Of a stretch of 64,000 bases of DNA, positions 9,245-21,743 are shown piece after piece. How positions within the stretch are numbered: position 1 is the stretch's first letter; each line of letters opens with the position of its first letter. The DNA lies in NCBI GenBank assembly GCA_028023455.1, contig JAQFVV010000017.1, positions 186,001 through 250,000 on the forward strand, in the 5' to 3' direction. The notes under the pieces were generated by a model, which was not told the DNA's origin, did no database searches, and worked only from the letters and a program-made list of their open reading frames with translations. This DNA comes from Epiperipatus broadwayi (lineage: Eukaryota; Onychophora; Udeonychophora; Euonychophora; Peripatidae). The position numbers were made by a program, and so were the translations under genes.

Positions 9245-12200
9245 TATATATATATAACAGACATTTTTTTATATATATTGTGACCCTCAATTTTTCCCTT
9301 AAAGCTGATTATCAACTTTTATAGTAGCATAGTATTAAAAAAAAATTTTCCAATAATTTAATTTTTCTAATAAGCAAACATTATTACTAATTAATAATTA
9401 AATGTTTATATGTCTGATTAGATATTTTAGAAGTTCTTTTATAATGTTTATGTTTTAAAAAATTCCATTAAAAACAGTTTATAATGTTTCAATTCCTTGA
9501 ATAGCTCTATTATAATTTTAAATGGTTAATATTAAAGTTATTGCTAAAGTAAAGTATTAGTGAATTTAATTTTAAAATATTAAAGTAAAACCATCTTAAT
9601 TTCATTATCAGAGTTTATTAAAATTTAATATTAAAGTAAAAATTCAAAGATAGATTCAAACCCTTAAGCCTAGGTTGCAAATACTTAAATTACTTGTAAA
9701 AATGCATTATGTAATTTTAATTGTAGTAAAAATACTTTATTTAAATAATTTCAAATTTAATGGATTTAAGGAGATAAATAATTTTTAAAAACATGAATTA
9801 ATTTTTATAATTAAGCAATCTTTAAATAAAAACTGGGATATTAGTGTGCAGGCTTGCATATTAAAGCTTTAATTTCTTAAAAACTCTTTTGTTGATTGAG
9901 TGTTAAAGTTATTCTTAAACATCTTTATTTTACAAAATATAATTTAAAATATTCTGGGATCTTAAATGAATTTAAGATAAATGTGTTTAAAGAAAATATT
10001 ATATGATAATATTTTGTTTAAAATGATGTCATTTTTATTATGTAATATTTTTCATTTATTATAATATATTTTTCATTTTCTAAATAATTTGATTTTTAAA
10101 AAATGTTTATTCAAAGTTCATGTAATAATTAATTAACTGTCTAGACATTATTTTTCCAGAAAGTTCTTGAAATATGTAAATTAGTTTACTTTTAGCAATT
10201 TTTTTAGGATACTAAGAATTCTGTAACTTCTTACCAAGGTCAATTGGGAATAATCAAAATGTCAATTTTTAGCCATCAAAATTGGTCACATGACTTGTAT
10301 CATAATAAATAAAGCTGATGAACACACCTGCACACACTTGCTTACATTCTTGCTTTCAGAAAGGATTGACTAGTTATTATTTTGCTTAAGTTTTAACTAT
10401 TTTTAATTAGTTTTATTCTGATGTATAGATTTTAAAAGAATGAATTTTTAAATTAATCTTATCCAGGCTTAATCTTTAATCTGATAAATACATCCCAGCA
10501 CTTAATATTAAATTATAGCAAATGCATTATGGGAATGTCAACAGAATATTCAACAAAAATTGAATCATTAGAATTAGAATTAAATAATTTGATGGATTTT
10601 AAAGAAAAGTGTCATTATTATTCTGGTTATATAAAAACTGTTATTAATTCTATTTTCATATTATAAGTAAATGATATTACAAAATTAAATTTTAAGAGAC
10701 TTTACATTAATATAACTATTCATTAAGCATCTTTAGTTGAAGAATGTTTTAAATTTTCCATGTGTTAAAAAGATGGGTTTTTTTTTATTTCATTTTAAAT
10801 GAAAAGATTTTTAAGACCAAATTGCAGAATCTGATTCATAATTATTTAATATTTTATAAATGCCTTACTTGAATTAATACAAATCTTAATTAAAAAAATA
10901 ATTAATTTATTTTAAACTTTTTCATACTCATAGTTTTATTGTACAATTTATACTACCTGGAAACATATGTATTTTTCAGGATTGCATTAATAAATGAATG
11001 ACTTTAAAATTATATAACATGCATTATTATTATTATTAAGAAACATTTATTTAAGAAATAATATTTATTTATTTAAAAAAGCTTATTATTCCAAAAAGAT
11101 ATTGCCTTTAAATGTCAATTATTATTGTTGACAGTGATATGAAAATGATTTACTCACTAAATATATTTATTATATTTCATTCAAGCTCAAACAAGTAAAT
11201 ATATTTTCCTGACATATTGAAGTTAAAAGCTTATTGTCTTGTATGATTTTATGAAAATCTATTAGTAACATAATATATATTTTTAAATATGATATATTCC
11301 TGAAATATCAATGGAAATTTATTTCTTTGAATTGATTATTAATTTCAAAATTATTGCTTTTTATCAATAGAATAACTGGCGTTCCATCTAATTAAAATGT
11401 GAATCACCTAAATTATTAGAATAAATTTTATCTATGAATTTGTTCTCCTCTGTTTATTCCAAAAGCATGATTTTTTTTTAGTATTGTTGTCAAAATTCTA
11501 CTCCATATTAAAATTATGACTTTTGAAAGGATTGTTTATTAATGTTCATCAGTAGTATATGCTTTCAAAAGATATGAGGTTTAATATCATATTCGATTGA
11601 AATATTAAATATTTATCCTTCTTTGTGTTTTATTCATGAAATATATTTTATCAATTTGAATAGTCTTACATTTTAGTGCCAGCATCTTTAAAAAAATTTG
11701 CTTAATCTTATTGTAATAGTTAAGGCTTTACTTCATTAGCATTTGAAATCAAGTTGTCATAAATATGGGACTATAAACTGTCCCGAAATTGTTTGGTGGT
11801 AACTTTTGATAATTTTACTTATGTTTAATAGCTTCATTATCTGTGTGCAGAGCATATATATATATATATAAATTAATCTTATTTTGTAAAATATTGTTCA
11901 TGTAAGTTAAATATGCTCTATTACAATAAACAGGAAATCTGGAAGATAGATCAGAACACTATTTTCTGTGACTGTATCCTACCAAATGGTAGAAACACCA
12001 AGACAAAGGACTTTTTTAATTTTATTTTATATTTTTGGTAAAAGACTATAGTTATTAAGTTTAAATATTCATGATATTGGGAAATTTTGTTAACAATACA
12101 TTGTGCATTTTTATTTGGTAAACATTTTATAAATTATTTGTGAAGTATATCTATCAAAAGTTCTCATAATATTGATATCTTGATAATGCTATATTTTAAA

Positions 12201-13463
12201 TGTGTTATATTTGTCTCTATTACAAAGTTATTTATTTTTGAATGTATATGAAAATACTGAAAGTGATAAAAGCTGTTGTATATTTTATTTTTCATTTTAA
12301 TTAAAGCAGAGAAGAAGATTAGAGCTCTGATGAAGATTCCTGGACAGTTGAAACTGTAAGAAAAATAAAGAAATTTAAGAAAATTTGTTTGCATTGAAGT
12401 GTATATGAAAGAAGTATTATAAGAAATATGTACATTTTATTGCCTATTTTAGGCCATGCTTTTTATTAAGCTATATTTAGCACTAGTTATTAATTTACTG
12501 GTTTTATACATCAGTTAATTATTGGTATTTTTAAAGAGATGTTAGCATTAGTCTCTTGTATTTTGAAGGTATTTTATCTTGCCAGTCTATTTTAAAGAGA
12601 TATTCACATTAGCTCTCTCTTGTTGATATTTATCTTTCCAGTGTAAACTGAGTCTCTCTCTCTTGAATTATTATCTTTGTTAGTGAATTATATAGTTCAT
12701 TTATCTTGCAATTTAAACATATAATGCTTTATTAAGGCAAATCCCTTTATTATTGTTGTTATTCTTTGATGGTTCATTCTCATAGCTTATATGCTTAGTG
12801 ATAAAATCCTCTTTTATTTATTGGCCTCAGTTGTAAGTTCCCTTTTCCTTGAGTTCTTGCTATCATTTACTTTGCCTTATTATCCATAATGTGGATTATT
12901 TGTGATGTATTTTTGTATAAAGTCATGGGTAGTGTACTAGAATGAATTTATCCTGGCCATTGATATTTTCACAGATACTGAGGAATTCCACTCTTACCTT
13001 CAGTCATATTCTTTATATATTTGACTGTAGATTGTTTTGATATTTAGGTCATGTAGTTATTCCTTGCTAGTACTTCAAGATGTAAATTCAATAAATATTT
13101 AATAATAAAATTTTAAAATTGTATATGTGGCTTCAGTAAAGAATTCATCTCACCACATGGATTGATAGGTTATATTTTATAAGGGTATTAAATACCTTTA
13201 TTAGGGACATTGTAATAGAAAGATTGTTTTGTAAAAATGAAAAAACTTATTCAAATATCAATATTTCAGAAGGTTTCATTAATTATCTAATAATATTTAT
13301 TTTCTTTTTATTTATTTTAAACTGCAAATTACAATTCTCCTCCGTATTATATTTTGCTTAGTATATCTGAAGAATTCATCTTGATAACATTTTAAATAAC
13401 AAGACTGTTTGTTAAATGTTTTAATATCAAAATAAATGTTATTTTATAAATAACTTGTTATAC
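9245..13463. other. AT-rich non-coding DNA
   Basis: About 4.2 kb of A/T-rich sequence with short homopolymers and a TA run near 11855-11870. No ORF with plausible composition, no recognised transposon and no tRNA-like sequence was found. It could be intron or intergenic DNA. Confidence 0.55.
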
Positions 13464-13572
13464 TTACTAAGGCTGTAACCTCAAGAATATGTGTGTAAAA
13501 ATGCGATATTAGGGAGCTCTACAGGTCTTAACCACAAGCTTATGCATATTATTGAGGTTACAGCCTTAGTAA
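13464..13572. mobile_element. Small MITE-like hairpin element (109 bp)
   Basis: Terminal inverted repeats of 28 bp, TTACTAAGGCTGTAACCTCA and onward, match at 27 of 28 positions (13464-13491 and 13545-13572). The 53-bp loop has no coding potential. No second copy was seen in this window. Confidence 0.7.
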
Positions 13573-14079
13573 ATATTACTTACATAAAACTTATTATACT
13601 GATTGTTTATAATCATCTTCATACCTTCAGAAATCTAAATATCATTAAACTTATCATAAATTGTCTTTATTTTTATGCATTTAAGGAGTAACTAGAATTT
13701 AACATGAGAGTCACTTTATTAAAATATGCATTTCAGATATAACGAATACATCCAGGAAAGAAGTTACTCTATTTATTAAAAATAATTATAATTATTTCTT
13801 GATTATTAGATGATCACTTTAGTCAATTCATTTATTAAAAGATCACTGTGCTTATTTTTGAAATCACTTTACATAATTAGAGAATTATTCTGTTAGTTCA
13901 TTATAAATTCAAATAGTAAAATTACTTCATTTGAATTCAGAAAATATTTAAAGAGAATTTATTAATGTAATATTTTGAGTGGCCATAAAATCCCTTGCCC
14001 ACTCATTATATCTGAACATTATCCTAGTATATTGATCTTACTTTAAATTAAGAATTTTCATATTTCAAGCCAATAAACA
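13573..14079. other. AT-rich non-coding DNA
   Basis: No gene, repeat or structured element recognised. Confidence 0.5.
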
Positions 14080-14460
14080 TGCCTAATAGGATAGTGATGG
14101 CTATGGTTATTAAAAACCAAAGACACCAAAATGTAGAGGTACTGAAATGAGTTCAGACCTATATGATTATATAAGCTAATGAGCTTGGCTTGAAAATATT
14201 ATAGCATTTTCAATTTAAGTCTCATAGTTTTGTAATTAAGTAGAGATAAAAGGTGGCTGCTGGAGGGTTGCATTAGATCCTAAGATCTAGGTGCAGTGCT
14301 CTGAGTTCCAAGTCTTCTCACTGATAAAGGCCAACTAGTCTGGGGATATTGGATGAGTAGGCACTAGATGGTGATTTTATGCACAAGCCTTTTGGCATCC
14401 ATTGATTACTCTGGCTTGCACTGAGTGGCAATATATATGGACAGTTTTGACTGTTTTAAT
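14080..14460 (+). mobile_element. Repeat family A, long form
   Basis: Begins 'cctaataggatagtgatggc' and runs through 'caaagacaccaaaatgta', 'ttgcattagatcctaagatc', 'ggggatattggatgagtagg' and 'ttgattactctggcttgcac'. These blocks recur in the same order at 41677-42097 and 42129-42549 and in reverse order at 39107-39508. This copy has only one arm, so the family exists both as a single unit and as palindromes. Confidence 0.7.
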
Positions 14461-14951
14461 TTTCATGCTTATTTCAAAATTTTAAAATTATTATTATAAT
14501 TTAGTGAGACATTGTCTTAAGGGTAACAGTATGTCTCATTGCTTTGTTTACTAGTATTTCATTCTTTATTTAATAGTTTTCACAAGTTAAAAGAGAAGAA
14601 TAAAATTTACAATTATTAAAATAATCATCATATGGACCCTGAGATATCGATTTTATATATTAGATTATTAGAGAAAATTGTTTTATTTAAAAGCAAAAAT
14701 TATTTTAAAGATTAAGTTAACATGGCAAGAGACAGGAGTGATGCTTCTATTTAATAAAATAAATTTAATGGTAAATCTGATCATGACAATAAGAAACTCT
14801 TTATGGTTATAAGATATGTTGTATTTGAAAGAGGTGTTGTGAGTAAAGAAGAAGTTAAAGTATTCTAACCCTTTAATGATATATGCTTTCAATATTAAGA
14901 GCTACAATATTTTTAAAAAGTGTGTATAAGAAGTCTCCTCTTCTTAATTTG
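14461..14951. other. AT-rich non-coding DNA
   Basis: No gene or repeat recognised before the ATT microsatellite. Confidence 0.5.
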
Positions 14952-15138
<187 letters not shown>

Positions 15139-15197
15139 AAGAAGTATGTAAATAACATTTTTTTAAAAGATATAAAATATGTATATAATTATTATTT

Positions 15198-15209
15198 GGG
15201 GGGGGGGGG
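15198..15209. repeat. G12 homopolymer
   Basis: Twelve consecutive G in an otherwise AT-rich stretch. Confidence 0.9.
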
Positions 15210-15239
15210 ATTGTAAAAAAAAATTTATTTATTTAATTG

Positions 15240-15690
15240 AATAATGGGTATTTTGAGCTCAGACTTTCATATTACCCTCAACTCTCCACACTATCTCATA
15301 CCACTGATACACTTGATCACAAAGGTCAGAGTGATTTATGGTCAACCTGGATGTGATGAGAATGTTGGCATCAGTGTGGGCTTTGAGCATTCCATCATCA
15401 TATTTTCAATAGGATGGACAGCTGAAGAGTTGGAGGGTGGAGTGTATTGAAGCCTGTCCTTTAAAGTATGAAGATTGGCTATCTTAATATAAGCTAAACA
15501 CTTATTGTATATATGTGTAGAGATGATAATCCGAACCATCTGAGAGTGCTGGTTTAGCATGAAATATGATATTGGTGATTATTTATTTTTTAGACATATA
15601 TGTGATCAAGTGCATCAGTCGTATGAGATAATGTAAAGAGATGAGGGTCATGTGTAAGTCTGAGCTCAAAATACCCTATATATTACATTG
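15240..15690. mobile_element. Palindromic repeat family B copy
   Basis: Left arm 'gggtattttgagctcagact' to 'ctatctcataccactgatac', and right arm with 'catcagtcgtatgagataat' to 'gtctgagctcaaaataccc', are inverted copies. The core contains 'ggtcagagtgatttatggtc' and 'attgaagcctgtcctttaaa', also found at 25800-26200 and 45180-45560. Confidence 0.7.
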
Positions 15691-15975
15691 TTTGTACAGG
15701 TATATATATAGACTGTATGATAGATATTAATTGAATATTGTAAATTGTAAGTATATGTAAGATGTAAAATATATTAAATTTATTTATGTATTTGATTATT
15801 TTATATAAGTATATGTTTAAAAAAAGTGCAATTTAATGTAAATAATGACCAGTAGATGACTATATGAATTGTATAGTGTACTATCTTGTCTCAATGGAGA
15901 TGAAAGCTGGTTCAATAAATATTATAATTAGTAATAGTTGTTTATTTCAATATTACTTTGATTGATTATATATAT
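15691..15975. other. Non-coding flank of the LTR element
   Basis: AT-rich sequence without features, ending in a short TA run where the LTR element inserted. Confidence 0.5.
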
Positions 15976-17594
15976 TGTAAACGGTCGGGTTTAAACCCTG
16001 TTTACAATGTAGAAAAGCGCACACATGTGTTATATATTTTTTTAATTAGTTTCATATAGTTTGGTTTTATTCCGTTTTAGTATTTATTTTGTTAGTGGAA
16101 GAAAATGTTTAAAATCTTATTAAAGTGAGAAAAGAGGGAGTGGGGGGGGATTTGCGTTTTGTTTTAGTGAAAGTGATACATGTATGTATGTGCGGTGTGG
16201 ATGGACAATTTCAAAAGAAAAAAAAAAATAATAATAATGAGAAACGAACGTATGAATAAATTTGGTATCCAAGATGAGATTATTGTAAGAGAACAGAAAG
16301 AAAAAAAATATATTAAACATTGGAGACCTTATCTGAGGAATTTAAAAGAAGAAAAAAAGGAAAGAAAAAAAGGAAGGGTTGAAAAAGGTCAGGAATGTTG
16401 TTTGCCAGAATATCCGAAGGTGCGAAAAGTTTCTTTGCTTGTTAGCCTGACTGGCCATCTATACCACGTGGTGAGGAAAAAGGGGGCGGACTGTTTTTGC
16501 GAGGACAAAAGAGAGGAGTGAAAAAAAAAAAAAAGAGTGACAGAGAGAGTGGAGAAGTAGTTTGGTTTGGCTTTTTTTTTTTGGTTGTGTCCTTTTTGGA
16601 AGGGAATCGCCATTTTGTTTTTAAAAAAGAAAAAGAATAGCTAAGGCTACGGCCGAATATGCGTACAGTGGGGTAAAAGCTTAAGCATGCTGGGATTTCT
16701 GTGCCTTACCCCGAAGAGACCATGCGGCAGTAAACGGAGAACATCTACCGGAGATCTATTAACTTTTCACAAAAGAACTGACCCGATTCGAAAATGGATT
16801 ATAGCGTGATAAACCGCCTCGTGCGTCTATTTCAAATTTCATATGTTTTCGTCCTATTTTAATATCCCCGGGGATCACATCGGACAAAATTGCAGGTAAT
16901 GTGAACTTAAAATATTTATTTTCTAACTATTACCACGTTCTCTCCGAAGTTTTCAAGGAGAATGAACAAAGGCAAGAAAGATATTTTTTTTTTTGAGAAG
17001 GCCGTTCAAATCCAGCTGATTAGATTTTGTCTGTACATACGTTCGTTTTCTTATTCAGTTGAAAATCCACACAGTATATATGTATGTTTTCTTAGTTTAT
17101 GTAAACAATGTGGGGGGGAGGGATACAGGCAAATATTTTCCAAAAAGGAAAAGAAGGGAAAATTTATAATAAAAGGTGTTATTTTAAAGCTTGTATTACA
17201 TGTATATTTTTTTTATTTAACTCATGAAAGATAGTCCACGAATTTAGGCAATTGGTTCGGATTTCCTTGTTAAGAGATGCATGGAGTCCCCCGTACATTT
17301 TCCTACGGTTTATTGACCACCCGCCCTGAGTACTGAGCTAGAGGTGTGGCCCTATCACAATTGTATTCTGATCTTCCAGCATAATACTTATGTAAAAAGT
17401 AAGTTTGGCGCTTGGAGTCTATAATAAAAAAAAAAACTGACGTCCATAAATATGCTGTGAGAAAGATACGAGTTTTCTTATCAATATTCTGATTAGAATA
17501 TGCTGTGAGAAAGATACGAGTTTTCTTATCAATATTCTGATTAGATAAGGAGAGGATATATATAAGTATACGGGTAATGAGTACACCCGCTACA
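15976..17594 (+). repeat. 5' LTR
   Basis: Starts TGTAAACGG and ends CCGCTACA, with TGTA/TACA termini. At 1619 bp it is unusually long. The first 31 bases form an inverted repeat (TGTAAAC with GTTTACA, around GGGTTTAAACCC). It differs from the 3' LTR by a 48-bp tandem duplication at 17449-17544. Short ORFs inside it appear in both LTRs and are not genes. LTR promoter activity is expected from the family, but no start site can be fixed by eye. Confidence 0.95.
17449..17544. repeat. 48-bp tandem duplication in the 5' LTR
   Basis: Two adjacent identical copies of the 48 bases starting 'aatatgctgtgagaaagata' (17449-17496, 17497-17544). The 3' LTR has a single copy at the matching place (about 23215-23262). 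Confidence 0.95.
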
Positions 17595-17595
17595 A

Positions 17596-17613
17596 TGGCG
17601 TCCCAACTAAGGC
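17596..17613 (+). other. Primer-binding site
   Basis: One base after the LTR lies TGGCGTCCCAACTAAGGC. It starts with TGG, complementary to a tRNA CCA end, and its first half resembles the TGGCGCCCAAC type used with lysine tRNAs. The match is imperfect, so the primer tRNA is uncertain. Confidence 0.65.
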
Positions 17614-17941
17614 TTTTGAAGAACGGAATGTAGGGGGACCCGAGTAGAAAGAGTAAAGATTCGATAAGGAAAAGGAGGGGGAGTAGGATGGAAACATTAT
17701 AGAGACGTAAAGTTTGTTTCGGTTAAAATGGGTTTAGTGAAAGACAGAAAATAGTTTCCGAGCGTTTGATAAAGAAATTAGATACGTAGCATGGCGCTTT
17801 GGGGGGGGAGAGGAAAACCTACCACGTTGTAATTTTAGAAGCAGTCAAAACAAGGTACTACGTTTGTTTTTTTATTATTTTATTTATATATATATAATCG
17901 ATACGTAGAATATAAAAGATAGAGTGTATAGAATAGGGAAG
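17614..17941 (+). other. Untranslated leader of the LTR element
   Basis: Purine-rich leader between the primer-binding site and the first ATG of gag, with a short TA run near 17885-17896. In this class it would carry packaging and dimerisation signals; none can be pinned down by eye. Confidence 0.5.
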
Positions 17942-19417
17942 ATGGGAATGATAAAAATAAAAATATATGAGGGGAGGAAGGAGGAGATGCCGATAGATCA
18001 CCTTAGGAGTCTGCAAAGGTATTTTGAAGGTTATGGAATACCGGAAGATATGAAGACGATAGTAGCATCAGACCACCTTGAGGCTCAGGCTAGGGATTGG
18101 TGGAATTCACTGATACACCAGCCACAGACATTTGTGGACTACAAGACAACCCTGGAGAGAGTGTTCTGGAGTGAAGAGAGACAGGAGGATATTCGGTCCC
18201 GAATAATAAGGGAAAAGTTCCAAGAGGGCGGACCAGAGGAATACGTAGAGTTTTTTAGGCGACAAGTGGCCATACTCAAGACGTTAAAAGCATGTGATCT
18301 GTCAGAGAAACAGATGGTGAAGACAGTATGTAATAACTTGCCCATAGAAATAAGAGTGATACTGGGAAAAGGAGAGAACTCTACTAAAGAAATAGACGAA
18401 GTATTGAGTAAAATGGAAGTGAGTGCGAAAATGAGACAGATACGGGGGGAAAAGGAAATAGATCAAGGGAGAGACACAGGGTTCAGTCAACAATCGAATT
18501 CAAAATGTATGGGAAATCTGATTTGTTCATGGGAGGACCGGGTACCAAGTTACGCATGCCAAACATGTCCAAAAATACAGATAGCAACTGGACAGACGAA
18601 AGTGGAAGCACTTATAGATACGGGAAGTCAGGTCTCTGTAATAACAGAGGGATTATATTGTAAACTCATCAGGGAACAACCAGACATACCTGTTTTGCCT
18701 TTGAAAGCGGTACAGGTGGCAATGGCCAACAACAGAAAGGCCAAAGTTGAACCCAAACAGATATGGCTGGATGTTAAAATCCAGGAAGTAAGTTGCCCTC
18801 ATGCATTTTTAATTATGAAAAATCTGATTTGTGATGTCCTATTGGGAACTGATTTTTTGTACAAGTATAAGTGTAAGTTGAACTACGAAAGTAGACAAGC
18901 CACATGCAATGGGGAGGTGGTTGGATTCGTGATGGATAGTACAGATGTTTCGATGGGCACTGTGCAAGTCGTCGATGACAACAAGGATAACGTGATAACG
19001 GATAAGATAGAGCAGGTAAAACTGGCTGGGGGAAAAGGGAAGGAAACGCTAAGAAAGATACTGAGAGACTACCATCAGGTGTTTTCAGATATACCAGGCA
19101 TAATACCAGGCTTCGAACAAAGAATTCAGGTAAACGAAACTCAACCATTTAAGGCAAAATCATACCCCATTCCCCATCAATATAGAGAACAGGTGAAAGC
19201 ACAGATAGATCAAATGTTGGAATGGGGAATCATATCAAAAAGTTCATCGGCATATTGTAATCCAATAGTCGTGGTAAAAAAAAAAGATAACTCCGTACGG
19301 CTGTGCCTTGATGCGAGGCAATTAAACAAAGTCACAGTTCCAGATTGTAACATACCACCACCCATGCAAGAATTAACTGGAAGATTTAACGGAAAAAACA
19401 TTTTTTTCAACATTTGA
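17942..19417 (+). CDS. Gag-protease-RT N-terminal frame of the Ty3/Gypsy element
   Basis: The frame is open from 17924 (a GTG); the first ATG, at 17942, is the likelier start. Residue numbers count from the GTG. Residues 25-170 look like a short Gag capsid, with 'EAQARDWW' at 53-60 and 'EYVEFFRRQ' at 106-114, as in gypsy Gag retrotransposon domains. No CCHC zinc knuckle is present; only unpaired cysteines occur at 195-215. An aspartic protease follows, with 'LIDTGSQVSVI' at 230-240 (catalytic Asp232) and 'LLGTDFL' at 306-312. RT begins near 410 with 'YPIPHQYREQV' and 'IISKSSSAYCNPIVVVKKKD'. The frame ends at a TGA at 19415-19417, caused by one surplus base in a T run. Gag forms particles, the protease cuts the polyprotein and RT copies the RNA. 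Confidence 0.9.
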   Translation: MGMIKIKIYEGRKEEMPIDHLRSLQRYFEGYGIPEDMKTIVASDHLEAQARDWWNSLIHQPQTFVDYKTTLERVFWSEERQEDIRSRIIREKFQEGGPEEYVEFFRRQVAILKTLKACDLSEKQMVKTVCNNLPIEIRVILGKGENSTKEIDEVLSKMEVSAKMRQIRGEKEIDQGRDTGFSQQSNSKCMGNLICSWEDRVPSYACQTCPKIQIATGQTKVEALIDTGSQVSVITEGLYCKLIREQPDIPVLPLKAVQVAMANNRKAKVEPKQIWLDVKIQEVSCPHAFLIMKNLICDVLLGTDFLYKYKCKLNYESRQATCNGEVVGFVMDSTDVSMGTVQVVDDNKDNVITDKIEQVKLAGGKGKETLRKILRDYHQVFSDIPGIIPGFEQRIQVNETQPFKAKSYPIPHQYREQVKAQIDQMLEWGIISKSSSAYCNPIVVVKKKDNSVRLCLDARQLNKVTVPDCNIPPPMQELTGRFNGKNIFFNI

Positions 19418-21692
19418 TCTGACAGCGAGTTATTGGCAGATAGGTCTGCACCCGGAAGATCGAAAATACACTGCTTTTAGATACGACGGCTGCTCGTATC
19501 AATTTAACCGCATGCCATTTGGCCTAATTAACAGTGGAGCCGGTCTATTACGGTGTTTAGATAAGGTATTATCTGCTGAAGTAAAAAAAATAATTACAAT
19601 GTATGTGGACGATGTATTGATAGCGTCGGCTAACATGGAAGAACATGCCAAGGATGTGGAAATGTTTCTAAAGGAATGTTGGGATAAAGGAATTAAGGTA
19701 AACCTGAAGAAAAGCGTACTGTTTCAAGAGGAAGTTACATTTTTGGGTCATCTTATAGGCGCTCAGGGTGTTCAGCCACACCCAGATAAAATTTCGGCCA
19801 TCAAAGATTTTCCTGCACCAAGATCTAAAAAGCAGGTGCGATCCTTCTTGGGTATGTGTAATTTCTATAACCGCTTTCAGGAACAATTTGCTCAACATAT
19901 GGAACCATTGGTTAGATTATTGAGAAAAGAGACAATGTGGGAGTGGGGTGAGGAACAAAGTCAGGCATTCGAGAAGGTGAAGCAGGGGTTCATGAAACAC
20001 GTAATGCTTGCTTTTCCTGATTTTGAAAAACCTTTCGTAGTGCAAACCGACAGCAGTGGGTACGGGCTGGGAGCGACAGTATCGCAGATTCAAGAGGATG
20101 GTCAGGCAAAAGTACTATATTTCTTGAGTAGAATGCTCAAGGGCCCCGAGAGACATTACACTGTCACTGAAAAGGAAGCTTTGGCTATTGTTTGGTCATT
20201 TCAAAAACTCCGCACATTGTTGTTAGGATCAAAAATAATTGTTGTTACGGACCATCAGAGTTTAGAGTTTATTAACCACAGTTATCTGACAAACAGTCGG
20301 TTGGTAAGGTGGAGCTTATACCTTCAAGAATATAATTATGTGGTAAAACATTGTAAGGGGTCAGATAACATCGTGGCTGATGTTCTTAGTCGCAATCCAG
20401 TACGTGTGCCATCGAGTCACCTGAAGGTTGAGAATTTATACGTGGCAGGGGTAAATTTGGGGATGAATGATAAAGTAGAGAATGACCTTAAAAGATTGTC
20501 CCAGTGTCAGAGGGATGATGCTCCTCTAGGTAAAATAATCAGACAACTGAAAGGGGAAAGGAGCGAGAATAACAATGAGCCTGGACGTGGGATACACCGA
20601 TATAGACTTGACCAGGATGTGCTCCAGTACAAAATGGATGGGGGAACAGAAAGCTGGAGGCCTATAGTACCACAACCAATGAGGGATGCAGTGGTGACTC
20701 ACGTCCACCAACTATCTGGACATTATGGGGTGTGGAAGACAGAAAAGTGGCTTAAGAAGTGGTTTTATTGGCCAAACATGCATAGAACTATAGTAAAGAT
20801 AATCAATCAATGTGAACTCTGCCAAAAAACTAAGCCTGCAAATAAAAATTATGCAGGTCCCATGAGCTCGATAATTCCAAGGAGGCCTCGTGAGATGATT
20901 GCCATAGATTATTACGGGCCATTACCCATGTTCAATAAAAAAAGATATTTGTTGGTGGTGTATGATTTATTTAGTAAGTTTGTGGCCGCATATCCCATGA
21001 ATCAAGCTAATGCCCGAAGCACCATACGTTTGCTGGAGAAGGAATATTTTGCTACCATAGGAAAACCTCAAAGTATCCTCTCGGATCATGGTACACCGTT
21101 CATCTCGGGAGAGTGGAAAGCATGGGTTCACAAGTCGGGGATCCAACATGTACTGACATCGATTAGGAATCCTCAATCAAACCCATGTGAGCGGGTGATG
21201 CGTGAGTTGGGTCGGTTGTTTAGGACCTATATCCCCACTAATCACCGCGGATGGGTTAAGAAAATTCCAGAAATACTTAATTATATAAATTGGGCGGTTA
21301 ACGAGTCCACCGGATTTTCCCCCATGCGACTCCAGATGGGAAAACATGCTCCCAGATTGATCAAGACTAAAATACCCGGACCGAAGGAATTACCGATCAA
21401 CATGGAGGAGGATCAAGAGCGGGCATATCATACACTGTTAAAAAGGAGTCAAGAAAGAAACAAACACACCCTGGGGAGGCCGTATCGTTTTAAAGTGGGC
21501 GACCTAGTTATGGTAAAGACCCCTCACGTGAGCGAACCAGGAAAATTTATTTGTAAAAAATTTTGTAGTTTATACGATGGACCGTACCCTATTGTTAAGT
21601 GTCAGGGTGATAACGCTTTCTGGGTGAATACTGGGCAAGAGATGAAGGGATCATACAATGCCCGTTCACTCAAGCCCGTGCCACTGAACTAG
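19418..21692 (+). CDS. RT (catalytic part)-RNase H-integrase frame of the Ty3/Gypsy element
   Basis: Coding sequence resumes directly after the frameshift with 'DLTASYWQI'; the first ATG is at 19512, and residues are numbered from there. RT shows MPFGL (1-5) and the catalytic YVDD (31-34). RNase H has 'VQTDSSGYG' (Asp180), 'EKEALAIVW' (220-228), 'VTDHQSLEF' (Asp247) and 'VADVLSRNP' (Asp290). Integrase has an HHCC finger (His399, His404, Cys434, Cys437) and the DDE triad: 'AIDYYGP' (Asp466), 'LSDHGTPF' (Asp525) and Glu560 after NPQSN. A GPF/Y-like module 'YDGPYPIVK' lies at 688-696. It ends at TAG 21690-21692. All catalytic residues are present, so only the upstream one-base shift separates this from a continuous pol. 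The protein reverse-transcribes and integrates the element. Confidence 0.93.
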
Positions 21693-21730
21693 GAGCCGTT
21701 CAAATACGTAGACCGTATTTGAAGGCTTCC

Positions 21731-21740
21731 GGGAGGAGGG
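21731..21740 (+). other. Polypurine tract
   Basis: GGGAGGAGGG lies three bases before the 3' LTR, the expected primer site for plus-strand DNA synthesis. Confidence 0.85.
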
Positions 21741-21743
21741 TAT

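Noticed and set aside
16180-16521. 113-codon ORF in the 5' LTR, with a partner at 21949-22218
   Set aside because: It is within the LTR, changes frame between the two LTRs through A-run differences, and has no domain; not an extra gene of the element.
16962-17234. 90-codon ORF in the 5' LTR
   Set aside because: Broken in the 3' LTR by homopolymer length change and low-complexity in composition.
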